Shown here: in pieces, positions 1-5,433 of the stretch
Position numbering within the stretch: position 1 is the first letter of the stretch
Layout of the letters: each line of letters opens with the position of its first letter
Assembly: GCA_900555525.1 (NCBI GenBank)
Contig: USLP01000121.1
Span: forward strand, 1-5,433
Source: an uncultured Eubacteriales bacterium
Lineage (GTDB): Bacteria; Bacillota; Clostridia; UMGS1840
Length of the DNA stretch: 5,433 nucleotides
Reading direction: 5' to 3'
Program-made: the position numbers and the translations under genes
Notes under the pieces: generated by a model
Database searches by the model: none
The model's input: the letters and a program-made list of their open reading frames with translations, nothing else
What the model was told of the DNA's origin: nothing

Positions 1-711
1 CATCGGATGGTTCAGTTCGGCAATGAACATGGTGGGTACGCCGTAAAGTGCCGTGCAGCGCTCCTTGTGGATAGAGGCGAGCACTACCAGTGGGTTGAAG
101 CGTTCCACCATTACTTCTGTACAGCCGTGTGTCAGGCAGTTCATGGTGGCAAGTACCACGCCAAAGCAGTGGAACAATGGTACGCAGACGCAGAGCTTGT
201 CATCGGCGGTAAACTTCATGTGCTCACCGGTAAGGAAACCGTTGTTGGCAATGTTGTAGTGGGTCAGCATGACGCCTTTCGGGAATCCCGTAGTGCCGGA
301 GGTGTAAACAGCGAACGCCGCATCGTGGTCATCGGTTTGCTCATGTCCGGGGAGCGGTTCGCATTTTAGAATTTCTTCCCAAGTGTTTCTGTTTATTTCT
401 GTTTTGCAGCCACAGTCATTGCGAACGTATTCTATCCTTTCGGGGGCATAACCCTCCTCAACAATCGTAAATGCGGCTCCGGCTTTCAAAACGCCGATTA
501 TCGCAACAACGGGCATAATTCCTCGTGCCATATTTATAAGCACAAAATCCTCTATTCCTATTCCGATTTTCTTTAAATATGCATACACACGACCGCTTAA
601 CAGGTCAAGTTCTTTGCAGGTAATGCCGTTTGTTATTACTTCATCGGCAAGCACAACGCTTTGCGGTGTATGCTGTGCCTTAAATTCTATTTGTTCGATT
701 AATGATCGCAC
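1..711 (-). CDS. AMP-forming adenylating enzyme, N-terminal part (NRPS-type start, acyl-CoA ligase-type continuation; possible chimera)
   Basis: 237 residues are visible from a GTG start; the frame is open at the left edge, so the rest, including the adenylate-stabilising and C-terminal Lys motifs, is outside. Members of this ANL superfamily activate a carboxylate with ATP to an acyl-AMP and pass it to CoA or a carrier protein. The first part has the amino-acid adenylation core motifs: ITCKEL at about 30-35 (A1), LKAGAAF at 75-81 (A2) and [11 protein letters not shown] at 136-146 (A3 P-loop). After the P-loop the character changes. [11 protein letters not shown] (148-158), VPLFHCFG (177-184) and [11 protein letters not shown] (223-233) are typical of medium/long-chain fatty acyl-CoA ligases, whereas amino-acid adenylation domains I recall as close to residues 1-135 continue with 'LHEYGNI'. 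GC is about 41% over 361-720 and about 55% over 1-360 (hand count), so the join and the composition step nearly coincide. It may be a recombinant gene or an assembly join. It is probably last in the visible operon; substrate unknown. Confidence 0.8.
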   Translation of the reverse strand, partial: MRSLIEQIEFKAQHTPQSVVLADEVITNGITCKELDLLSGRVYAYLKKIGIGIEDFVLINMARGIMPVVAIIGVLKAGAAFTIVEEGYAPERIEYVRNDCGCKTEINRNTWEEILKCEPLPGHEQTDDHDAAFAVYTSGTTGFPKGVMLTHYNIANNGFLTGEHMKFTADDKLCVCVPLFHCFGVVLATMNCLTHGCTEVMVERFNPLVVLASIHKERCTALYGVPTMFIAELNHPM

Positions 712-720
712 ACTATCAGT

Positions 721-726
721 TCCTTT
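721..726 (-). promoter_or_regulatory. Ribosome binding site AAAGGA for the adenylating enzyme
   Basis: AAAGGA, with 9 nt to the GTG at 709-711. This decides the GTG as the start over the other in-frame option, a TTG at 742-744, which has no such site and would overlap the end of the CDF-like gene. Another GTG at 711-713 is out of frame. Confidence 0.7.
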
Positions 727-746
727 CCGTTTTGAATTTTCCAAAG

Positions 747-1643
747 CTATTCGCCGTTTATGACAATGCTGACTCGGCTTTGCGGAATTTGCTTTTTCAT
801 TTTGATTGAAATTTCACGGCAAAGCTCCTTTATTTGCACATACGAAGTATCATCACGAAATTTTATTCTAAGGTCGATAAATACCGTTTCTCCGCTTATT
901 CTGGAGCTTAAAAATTCAAATTCTTCGTATCTGTCGTTGAATTTTGCCAAAACTCTTAGAATTTTCATCTGTTCGTTTTCGGGCAGTGTACGGTCTGTCA
1001 GAATTTCAATGGATTTTTTCGTTCTCAAAACCGCAAAAACAAAGAATGTGCACACAAGCACTATACATATAATCGGCGAAAAATACCATGATGCACGGTA
1101 TCCTCGAAATATCCAGCATACAAAAATCGATACAAGTGTAACCGCATCAAACACAAAGCATTTAACCGCCGAATGGAACTTGGCATTCGCAATCTCGCTT
1201 GCACCGTTTTTTTTAATTTTGTACTGCTCTTTTAAGAAAAAAGCGTCCAATGCGACATTTATTAATTTAAGCAATACAACATAGACAAGTAAGCCGCTTG
1301 GAGGCTCTGGATTTATTAACTCGTGCGCCGATGAAGCAAATATTATAAACAGTCCTAAAATGAGTATTCCCTCACAGCACAACGATGATATTGCCTCGAT
1401 TTTGCCTATACCGTAATTATATTCGTATTTCAAATCCCGTTTGAGCTTGCGTGAAAGGAGCGTTACAAAACCCGAATCCGCCACATTGCATAATGAATCG
1501 ATAAAATCCATCCACACAATGAGCGATCCGGAGAGAACTGCGGAAACAAACACAGCAACAAAATTCGGAAGCTCCGCAAGAAAGTTCAGAAAAGAAACTC
1601 TCTGCTGTTTTTTGTAGTTGTTGTTATATGCCGTATCTGCCAC
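747..1643 (-). CDS. Cation diffusion facilitator (CDF)-family membrane protein with degenerate metal sites
   Basis: 298 residues, the usual CDF length. Six hydrophobic segments are visible (about 22-43, 46-66, 88-107, 117-136, 158-178, 186-206), followed by a cytoplasmic alpha-beta domain (about 210-295). Family marks are DSLCN at 49-53 in helix 2, YGIGKIEA at 77-84, INPEPP at 110-115, and the C-terminal domain start '[13 protein letters not shown]'. CDF proteins export Zn/Fe/Mn by proton antiport. Aligned by eye to E. coli FieF without gaps from D45 to GHGK, this protein keeps the first Asp (D49) but has N53 for D49 of FieF, K72 for D68, Y75 for H71 and I79 for H75. In helix 5 it keeps H157 but has K161 for D157. 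In the C-terminal domain R259 and V294 stand where histidines are usual. So transport of a typical divalent metal is doubtful; a changed substrate or a scaffold role is possible. The start is taken as GTG 1641-1643 because it is the only start near the AGGAG in this frame. It lies 29 nt after the small membrane gene and 35 nt before the adenylating enzyme, presumably in one operon. Confidence 0.82.
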   Translation of the reverse strand: MADTAYNNNYKKQQRVSFLNFLAELPNFVAVFVSAVLSGSLIVWMDFIDSLCNVADSGFVTLLSRKLKRDLKYEYNYGIGKIEAISSLCCEGILILGLFIIFASSAHELINPEPPSGLLVYVVLLKLINVALDAFFLKEQYKIKKNGASEIANAKFHSAVKCFVFDAVTLVSIFVCWIFRGYRASWYFSPIICIVLVCTFFVFAVLRTKKSIEILTDRTLPENEQMKILRVLAKFNDRYEEFEFLSSRISGETVFIDLRIKFRDDTSYVQIKELCREISIKMKKQIPQSRVSIVINGE

Positions 1644-1654
1644 CGCATATTCAT

Positions 1655-1659
1655 CTCCT
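1655..1659 (-). promoter_or_regulatory. Ribosome binding site AGGAG upstream of the CDF-like gene
   Basis: Perfect AGGAG. It lies 6 nt before an ATG (1646-1648) that opens only a 20-codon frame, and 11 nt before the GTG (1641-1643) that opens the CDF frame. The spacing to the GTG is long but workable; the spacing to the ATG is optimal. The flanking bases (AGGAGATGAA) are the same as those before the 66-residue gene. Confidence 0.75.
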
Positions 1660-1672
1660 TTTTCAATAATTT

Positions 1673-1873
1673 TTATTGATCTTCTTTTCTCTTTTTAACT
1701 CCAATATAACACAGATAGATTCCAAGTATAAGCAGAGCAATATTTGATACGATGTTAGTTCTTCCGTCAAAATCATACTTAAATGCTAAATTCAGTATTA
1801 TAAACAACACTTCGCACAATACGCAAATTATTCCGCAGACAAGTGATATTGTTCCTCTTGTCTTATTTTTCAT
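1673..1873 (-). CDS. Small two-helix membrane protein, unknown function
   Basis: 66 residues, ATG start, TAA stop. The ATG shares bases with the TGA of the large gene (ATGA), and a perfect AGGAG lies 10 nt upstream, so the start is secure. After a short basic N-terminus (MKNKTRG) two hydrophobic segments are seen, about residues 8-30 (TISLVCGIICVLCEVLFIIL) and 43-59 (SNIALLILGIYLCYIGV). They are separated by a polar loop with KYDFDGRTN, and the tail is strongly basic/acidic (KKRKEDQ). By positive-inside reasoning both ends face the cytoplasm and the loop is outside. I do not recognise the family. Three cysteines sit in or near the helices (C13, C17, C20) and one in helix 2. Coupled synthesis with the secreted protein suggests a membrane partner or a helper for its export or for the CDF-like protein just downstream, but this is inference from position only. 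Confidence 0.82.
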   Translation of the reverse strand: MKNKTRGTISLVCGIICVLCEVLFIILNLAFKYDFDGRTNIVSNIALLILGIYLCYIGVKKRKEDQ

Positions 1874-4800
1874 TTTATTTCATCTCCTGTAATTTGTTTT
1901 TCAAAGTCTTCAAACAGCGGTTTCATATTACCGAAATTCTCCCAAACCATAACCTTTATCGTGTCTGCGCCGGTTATCGAGAAAGCTTTGGGAGCGGTTA
2001 CGGCATTGAATCCTTCTGTCAAATTCTTATTAACATATTCAACCGAAACGAGTTTGCCACCACTGTATGCAGCAAAGATAACAGTTTTACCATTATACGC
2101 ATTATCGGCAACGATATCCGCCGTCATTGTCTGTTTGTCATAAGCTATTATACCATGGGCCTTGTTTGCCGTAAGCTCCAACCGCCTGCCATCGGCAAGC
2201 TTTGGCATTACAAAGCTTGTTTCCGCTTTATATTCATCGCCGTCTGCAAATATGTTTACTGGGTTTCTGTGAGTAACGGTTTCGGTTTTGGTATTGCCGT
2301 TTTCATCAACAATTTCTTTTTCTGTTTCGTAAACAACTTCAGCCGTCCATTTATAAAAGTCGTTTGCCGTGGTACTTATACTTACCGTCTCTCCCTCTTT
2401 ATATTTTTGGCTTGTTCCGCCGTTTACGATAACGTCATAAGACTGTACCTCTTCTGCCGTAAAGGTATAGGTCAGCTCGTATTCGCCGTTTTCCGCAGGG
2501 TTTGCATTCATAGCTATGCCGTTTATTGTAAAGATTGCGTTTGAAGCGAACTCACAGTTTTCGTCAGGTACAACCCTTGCTTTGATTGTGTATGCAGTAT
2601 CAGTATTAGCAGCTGTATCATTTGGCGTTACGCTAAAGCTATTTGCAACAAGGCTTGCACTGTCGCTCTTTACTTTAAGAGATGTAGGCAAGCTGTCTCC
2701 GGATTTTGCCGGGGCATTGCCGCCGACTGTTTCCAAAGCAACGCTGCTTATAAGATTGCGAACCTTTACTGTAACAGTTCTGTTCTTTTGCGCATCTGTT
2801 GCAGTAACATTACCCGGCAAAGTGAGTGTTGCGGTTACCTCGTAGTCCCCGGCAGGTGTCGATGTATTAATACTATCCGTTCCGGTCCATGTAACGTCTG
2901 CCGTTGTGATTGAACCGTATTTTGTCTTAACGCCGATTTTTTCGGGAAATTCAACATAGTTCCCGGTATATGCGGTAATGCTGTCGCCTAAGTTGACACT
3001 TTTAAGTTCATCATATACGGCGGTAAAATCCCAGCCTATTATGTAATGCCCTTGATAACTAATTTTAGGTATGATTTTTTCATCATCGATAAATATTTCA
3101 AGGTTATCGCAAGATGCCTTTACACCCGAATTAGGTTCAACGCTAAAGGCTGCCAAATATGTTTTTCCATTTTCCGATATACTGCTTGATTCAATTGGTT
3201 CGTACAACTTCTTATCTTCATTATATTTCTGCCACTGATTAAGCTCAACTTTTAACAAAATATCTTTTTTATCAAACACATTTCCGTTGATGTCCTCCGC
3301 ACCGATAATTTCAAGTGTTCGCGGCAAAGGATTACCGGCAATAGGTGTAATGGAGCTTAAATAAAGCTTACTTACATAGTATCGGAAAGATTCCGCCGTT
3401 ATCGTTACATCATGTGTAGGCATTTCAAAGGTAAACACAGATGCGGTTTTATCTGCCTCGGTCAATGGAACTCCCTCTGCACTCCAGCTTGATACGCATT
3501 TTTCGGGATCGCTTTCCGTTGCCTTTATTTCTACGCGATCTCCGGCTTTGTATTCGCCTGCACCCGACGCATAGCCGTATATTGTGCCGTTTTTGTCAAC
3601 AATCTTCACTGTATGAACGGATTCGTTGTCAACCTTTATATTCAGCGTAAGAAATGGGCTCTGCAAAGATCCGTCTTCGGTGCAGTAAGCGGTAATTTTG
3701 CGGTCTACGATTTTGCCCGCTTCGCCCTGCGGATCAATTCCGATATTGGCATTATATTTCGTATATGCTCCGTTATCTATCTTATACCAAATTGTCGCAC
3801 CGTCTTTTGCCGAAAGTGTAATTTTTGTATCAAGGGCAATTGTTGCACCGTCAGCCACACTTGCTATAGGCTTTTGAAGCCTTTGCTTATCGGAGGTTAC
3901 TTTTACGGTAATTGCAGTTTGTTTCTTATCCTCTGCCGCTTCCAAATCTTCGGGTATCGTAACGGTTCCGTTTATTTCAGTATTATATTGTATAGTTCCC
4001 GTCAAGCTTTCGGTGTTCCACGAAACCGGCACACTTGCCGTTTTATTGCCGTCAATGCCTTTATAGGTAATCTTAACGGAATCGGGCAAAAGCTTGTTTA
4101 GTTCTTCTATACTAATACCGCTTGGAATTTCTATTGTCGGACTTTCAACAGACCGCACCTTTGCTTTTGCGGTTTTGTTTGTATAATTAACATACATTAT
4201 TCGTTGCCTTACAGCAAATGAATCCGGTGCCGTTCCCGCAACACTGCCGCCTGTTTCAAGTCTGCTGGAATATGTATAGAATTTATCCGAATATCTACCT
4301 GTCAATTCTTCGTCGTTTACATATAATTTAAATTTCTCTGCGTCTGCAAAGCCGAAATCATAATCGGGACGACTGTCGCTGAAGGAAAGCCACGCATGAT
4401 ATGAGGTATTATAATCAAATTTCTTTATATCCTCATCAGCGTTGCGTTTTCTCCACTTAACATTAACCGTTTCAGTCCTTTTTACAGAGCCATCTGCGGT
4501 TTTATAATAAACAGTGGCTGTAGGATATAACTCAAGTTTATCTCCGCCCTTTGGCTGTGGCAGAGTAATATCAACTCTTGATACCTCCTCTGCGAAAACC
4601 GCCTTAAACTTCACATCATGCTGAGGCATTTCCAGCTTTGCCGGCGATTTTGCGTATTTCTCAAATCCGGTTATATCATCGGCATTGTCGCCCTCAATTT
4701 CCCAATGTGAGAAAACCTTGCCCTCCGGCACTATGGGTGCAATACTTATCGGCTCCAGATATTTTTTGGTTACGCTATCTTTGCCGTTGCCGTCAACAGT

Positions 4801-5433
4801 TCCGCCATCTACCGTTACCGTATAGTCCGGCGATTTATTTGCGGCATTTATGATAAGCGCTTGTTTGTCGGAAATATCAAATCCATCCGAAAAGCGGATT
4901 TCTTTGCCCGGATCCCACTGATTGTCACTATTTTTTATATTCGCATATACTGTCAAACGGTTGGTATCCGTCACATAATCAGGCACATTCAAGGTTATGG
5001 TACGGCTGCCGGCATTATAATCCGAGGAATATTCACTCGGCGACAAAAGCACGCCCCTATAATGCACCTTCGTCACCTTAACATCGGATTTTACAGTACT
5101 GCTTTTACGGTTAACTCTGGTATCATGCCATGTTATGTCCTGATAATGCGAGTCTTTTGTTTCACTATACGAAAATCCGTTTGCTCCTGATTCGTTCAAA
5201 AACAAACACTCTGCAAGCGACTTCATATTATTATCAGTATCGGTGCAGTTAACACAGGGGTGATAGCTCCTGCACCAATACACAGGCGTTGTACCATTCG
5301 TTTTATAGACGCCAATCATAGCGTCTTGTTCCATATGGCCTTTCAGTATAAATGCCTCATTTAAGGACTTTCCGAAATTCACATCGCACGGATGCCCGTT
5401 TGAATAGTTTCCGTAAACCTGTACGTGTCCCGA
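1870..5433 (-). CDS. Large secreted multi-domain protein with InlB-like repeats and bacterial Ig-like modules (5'-truncated by window edge)
   Basis: The frame is open to the window edge, so the true start and any signal peptide lie outside; the GTG at 5380-5382 is internal and has no reason to be the start. 1187 residues are visible, counted here from the edge. Residues 1-110 are unrecognised and hold a Cys/His cluster (C16, C54, H58, C60, C63, C76). A beta-rich stretch follows at about 115-185. Then come InlB-like repeat 1 (203-282), a beta module (285-417), Ig-like group 4 (423-513), a chitobiase C-terminal-like module (518-602), InlB-like repeat 2 (606-683), beta module (687-805), Ig-like group 4 (809-893), beta module (894-996), InlB-like repeat 3 (998-1090) and a C-terminal module (1093-1187). 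No LPXTG motif, terminal membrane helix or SLH domain is visible, so wall anchoring, if any, must lie upstream. No catalytic domain is recognisable in the visible part. These folds usually act as spacers or ligand-binding stalks of extracellular proteins, so an adhesin- or enzyme-stalk role is inferred. It is probably the upstream partner of an operon; its stop overlaps the next start. Domain names are from recalled consensus, not a search. Confidence 0.85.
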   Translation of the reverse strand, partial: SGHVQVYGNYSNGHPCDVNFGKSLNEAFILKGHMEQDAMIGVYKTNGTTPVYWCRSYHPCVNCTDTDNNMKSLAECLFLNESGANGFSYSETKDSHYQDITWHDTRVNRKSSTVKSDVKVTKVHYRGVLLSPSEYSSDYNAGSRTITLNVPDYVTDTNRLTVYANIKNSDNQWDPGKEIRFSDGFDISDKQALIINAANKSPDYTVTVDGGTVDGNGKDSVTKKYLEPISIAPIVPEGKVFSHWEIEGDNADDITGFEKYAKSPAKLEMPQHDVKFKAVFAEEVSRVDITLPQPKGGDKLELYPTATVYYKTADGSVKRTETVNVKWRKRNADEDIKKFDYNTSYHAWLSFSDSRPDYDFGFADAEKFKLYVNDEELTGRYSDKFYTYSSRLETGGSVAGTAPDSFAVRQRIMYVNYTNKTAKAKVRSVESPTIEIPSGISIEELNKLLPDSVKITYKGIDGNKTASVPVSWNTESLTGTIQYNTEINGTVTIPEDLEAAEDKKQTAITVKVTSDKQRLQKPIASVADGATIALDTKITLSAKDGATIWYKIDNGAYTKYNANIGIDPQGEAGKIVDRKITAYCTEDGSLQSPFLTLNIKVDNESVHTVKIVDKNGTIYGYASGAGEYKAGDRVEIKATESDPEKCVSSWSAEGVPLTEADKTASVFTFEMPTHDVTITAESFRYYVSKLYLSSITPIAGNPLPRTLEIIGAEDINGNVFDKKDILLKVELNQWQKYNEDKKLYEPIESSSISENGKTYLAAFSVEPNSGVKASCDNLEIFIDDEKIIPKISYQGHYIIGWDFTAVYDELKSVNLGDSITAYTGNYVEFPEKIGVKTKYGSITTADVTWTGTDSINTSTPAGDYEVTATLTLPGNVTATDAQKNRTVTVKVRNLISSVALETVGGNAPAKSGDSLPTSLKVKSDSASLVANSFSVTPNDTAANTDTAYTIKARVVPDENCEFASNAIFTINGIAMNANPAENGEYELTYTFTAEEVQSYDVIVNGGTSQKYKEGETVSISTTANDFYKWTAEVVYETEKEIVDENGNTKTETVTHRNPVNIFADGDEYKAETSFVMPKLADGRRLELTANKAHGIIAYDKQTMTADIVADNAYNGKTVIFAAYSGGKLVSVEYVNKNLTEGFNAVTAPKAFSITGADTIKVMVWENFGNMKPLFEDFEKQITGDEIK
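1873..2157 (-). other. C-terminal module shared by clostridial secreted proteins
   Basis: Residues 1093-1187 of the large protein. Features are a 'TVIFAAYSGGKLVSVEYVN' segment and a final 'GADTIKVMVWENFGNMKPL' segment. I recall very similar endings ('..IKVMLWDSL.tMKPL') on many unrelated multi-domain extracellular proteins of Clostridia, which suggests a portable beta-sandwich tail rather than a catalytic unit. Here it is followed only by a short charged tail ending GDEIK. Its function is not known to me. Confidence 0.6.
1884..1888 (-). promoter_or_regulatory. Ribosome binding site AGGAG for the 66-residue protein
   Basis: Perfect AGGAG, 10 nt upstream of the ATG at 1871-1873. It lies inside the last codons of the large gene (Gly-Asp-Glu-Ile-Lys-stop). 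Together with the ATGA start/stop overlap this points to translational coupling. Confidence 0.8.
2164..2442 (-). repeat. InlB-like (divergent B-repeat) module 3, with insertion
   Basis: Residues 998-1090 of the large protein. It begins YDVIVNGGTSQKYKEGETVS, has a FYKWTAEVV strand, and closes with TSFVMPKLADGRRLELTA. Compared with copies 1 and 2 it carries a charged insertion (ETEKEIVDENGNTKTETVT) between the Trp strand and the closing strand, and the usual HDV is replaced by a longer KLADGRR loop. It is the last repeat before the C-terminal module. Confidence 0.62.
2755..3009 (-). repeat. Bacterial Ig-like domain, group 4 type, copy 2
   Basis: Residues 809-893 of the large protein. The recognisable strands are YVEFPEKIGVKTKYG, TADVTWTG, the 'TPAGDYEVTATLTLPGNVT' strand pair and the closing RTVTVKVRNL. 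It has the same strand order as copy 1 with little identity. Like copy 1 it directly follows one of the beta modules. Confidence 0.66.
3385..3618 (-). repeat. InlB-like (divergent B-repeat) module 2
   Basis: Residues 606-683 of the large protein. It starts HTVKIVDKNGTIYG, continues through YKAGDRVEIKAT and a Trp strand (SSWSAEGV), and ends FEMPTHDVTITAES. This is the most canonical of the three copies: strand 1, the 'GDxVxIxA' strand, the Trp strand and the 'FxMPxHDVTITA' closing strand are all visible. Confidence 0.78.
3628..3882 (-). other. Chitobiase/beta-hexosaminidase C-terminal-like module within the large protein
   Basis: Residues 518-602 of the large protein. The visible pattern is QKPIASVADGATIALDTKIT, then a 'GATIWYKIDNGAYTKYNA' core and RKITAYCTEDGSLQSPF. 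The 'G(A)TI(W/Y)Y..DG..PT.Y' strand and the 'I.A....G...S' ending are typical of the CHB_HEX_C-type module, an accessory beta domain common on secreted clostridial carbohydrate-active and surface proteins. Alternative: another Ig/FN3-like spacer. The assignment is by recalled consensus. Confidence 0.58.
3895..4167 (-). repeat. Bacterial Ig-like domain, group 4 type, copy 1
   Basis: Residues 423-513 of the large protein. The sequence runs from a 'V..PTIEIPSGISIEELNKLL' opening through 'VKITYKGIDG.KTASVPVSWN' and 'GTVTIPEDL' to 'QTAITVKVTS'. The pattern of an opening strand with Pro, a 'V.V.W' core strand, a 'G(T).tV.G.V..P' strand and a closing 'ITVKV' strand matches the Big_4 family as I recall it. 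It probably acts as a structural spacer. Confidence 0.62.
4588..4827 (-). repeat. InlB-like (divergent B-repeat) module 1
   Basis: Protein-level repeat at residues 203-282 of the large protein. It opens with YTVTVDGGTVDG, has a central FSHWEIEG strand and closes with the characteristic EMPQHDVKFKAVF. The ending 'MPxHDVxxxA(V)F' and the mid-domain Trp are the hallmarks of the divergent InlB B-repeat family. Copies 2 and 3 lie downstream. The copies are strongly diverged, with no obvious DNA-level identity, so they are old duplications rather than recent expansions. Confidence 0.7.

Noticed and set aside
7..369. Plus-strand open frame of 120 codons opposite the adenylating enzyme
   Set aside because: Shadow of the P-loop and ligase region in the GC-richer segment; the minus-strand frame has conserved family motifs and this one has none.
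742..744. TTG as an earlier start for the adenylating enzyme
   Set aside because: It lies at the stop of the CDF-like gene without its own ribosome site, while GTG 709-711 has AAAGGA at 9 nt and a family-typical N-terminus.
712..746. Terminator or promoter in the gap before the adenylating enzyme
   Set aside because: Only 35 nt with no stem-loop and T-run and no recognisable -35/-10 pair; it holds just the ribosome binding site.
1207..1214. T8 run (A8 on the coding strand) as a frameshift site or terminator inside the CDF-like gene
   Set aside because: It encodes a basic loop (IKKNG) before helix 5; no stem precedes it, and a -1 slip there would only truncate the protein after about 15 codons. 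The intact frame continues into the conserved C-terminal domain.
760..1284. Plus-strand open frame opposite the CDF-like gene
   Set aside because: Antisense shadow; the minus-strand product has six helices and the CDF C-terminal domain.
1873..1920. LPXTG-type or membrane anchor at the end of the large protein
   Set aside because: The tail is ...EKQITGDEIK with no LPXTG, hydrophobic segment or basic stop-transfer end.
1843..2544. Plus-strand open frame of 233 codons opposite the end of the large gene
   Set aside because: It is antisense to a clearly modular protein, has a Cys/Phe/Tyr-rich composition typical of a shadow frame, and lacks a good ribosome site.
3613..4101. Plus-strand open frame of 162 codons opposite Ig-like and chitobiase-like modules
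   Set aside because: Cys/Phe/Arg-rich with no recognisable motif; antisense shadow.
5380..5382. GTG as start of the large gene
   Set aside because: The frame continues open to the window edge with sensible sequence, there is no ribosome site before it and no signal peptide after it; the real start is outside.

Overview
The window looks like part of a genome, or metagenomic contig, of an anaerobic gut-type Clostridia (Oscillospiraceae/Lachnospiraceae-like). This rests on a base composition near 40% GC over most of the window, strong AGGAG-type ribosome binding sites, GTG starts, and a large secreted protein built from Ig-like and InlB-like modules with a C-terminal module I recall from clostridial extracellular proteins. 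The genus is not identifiable by reading alone.

All four supportable genes lie on the minus strand and are tightly packed, so they are probably one transcript running from right to left. In order of transcription: (1) 1870-5433, the C-terminal 1187 residues of a giant secreted multi-domain protein whose 5' end lies outside the window; (2) 1673-1873, a 66-residue protein with two membrane segments, whose ATG overlaps the previous stop as ATGA; (3) 747-1643, a six-helix protein of the cation diffusion facilitator (CDF) family that has lost nearly all metal ligands; (4) 1-711, the N-terminal 237 residues of an AMP-forming adenylating enzyme running off the left edge. Gaps are -4, 29 and 35 nt. 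There is no tRNA, rRNA, CRISPR array, mobile element, convincing terminator or promoter, and no gene-free stretch over 300 bases. All plus-strand open frames are antisense shadows.

The main points for a second look are these. The adenylating enzyme reads like an amino-acid (NRPS-type) adenylation domain up to its ATP-binding P-loop and like a fatty acyl-CoA ligase after it, with GC rising from about 41% to about 55% at almost the same place; this is either a natural recombinant or an assembly chimera. The CDF-like protein keeps the fold but not the chemistry. The CDF start region has a better-spaced ATG in another frame, which reaches a correctly phased A_AAA_AAC slippery heptamer leading into the CDF frame. 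The big surface protein has a repeated and then permuted module order and an unexplained Cys/His cluster. How the four products would work together is not evident. A secreted binding protein, two membrane proteins and an adenylating enzyme could form a cell-surface modification or small-metabolite system, but that is inference from gene order only.
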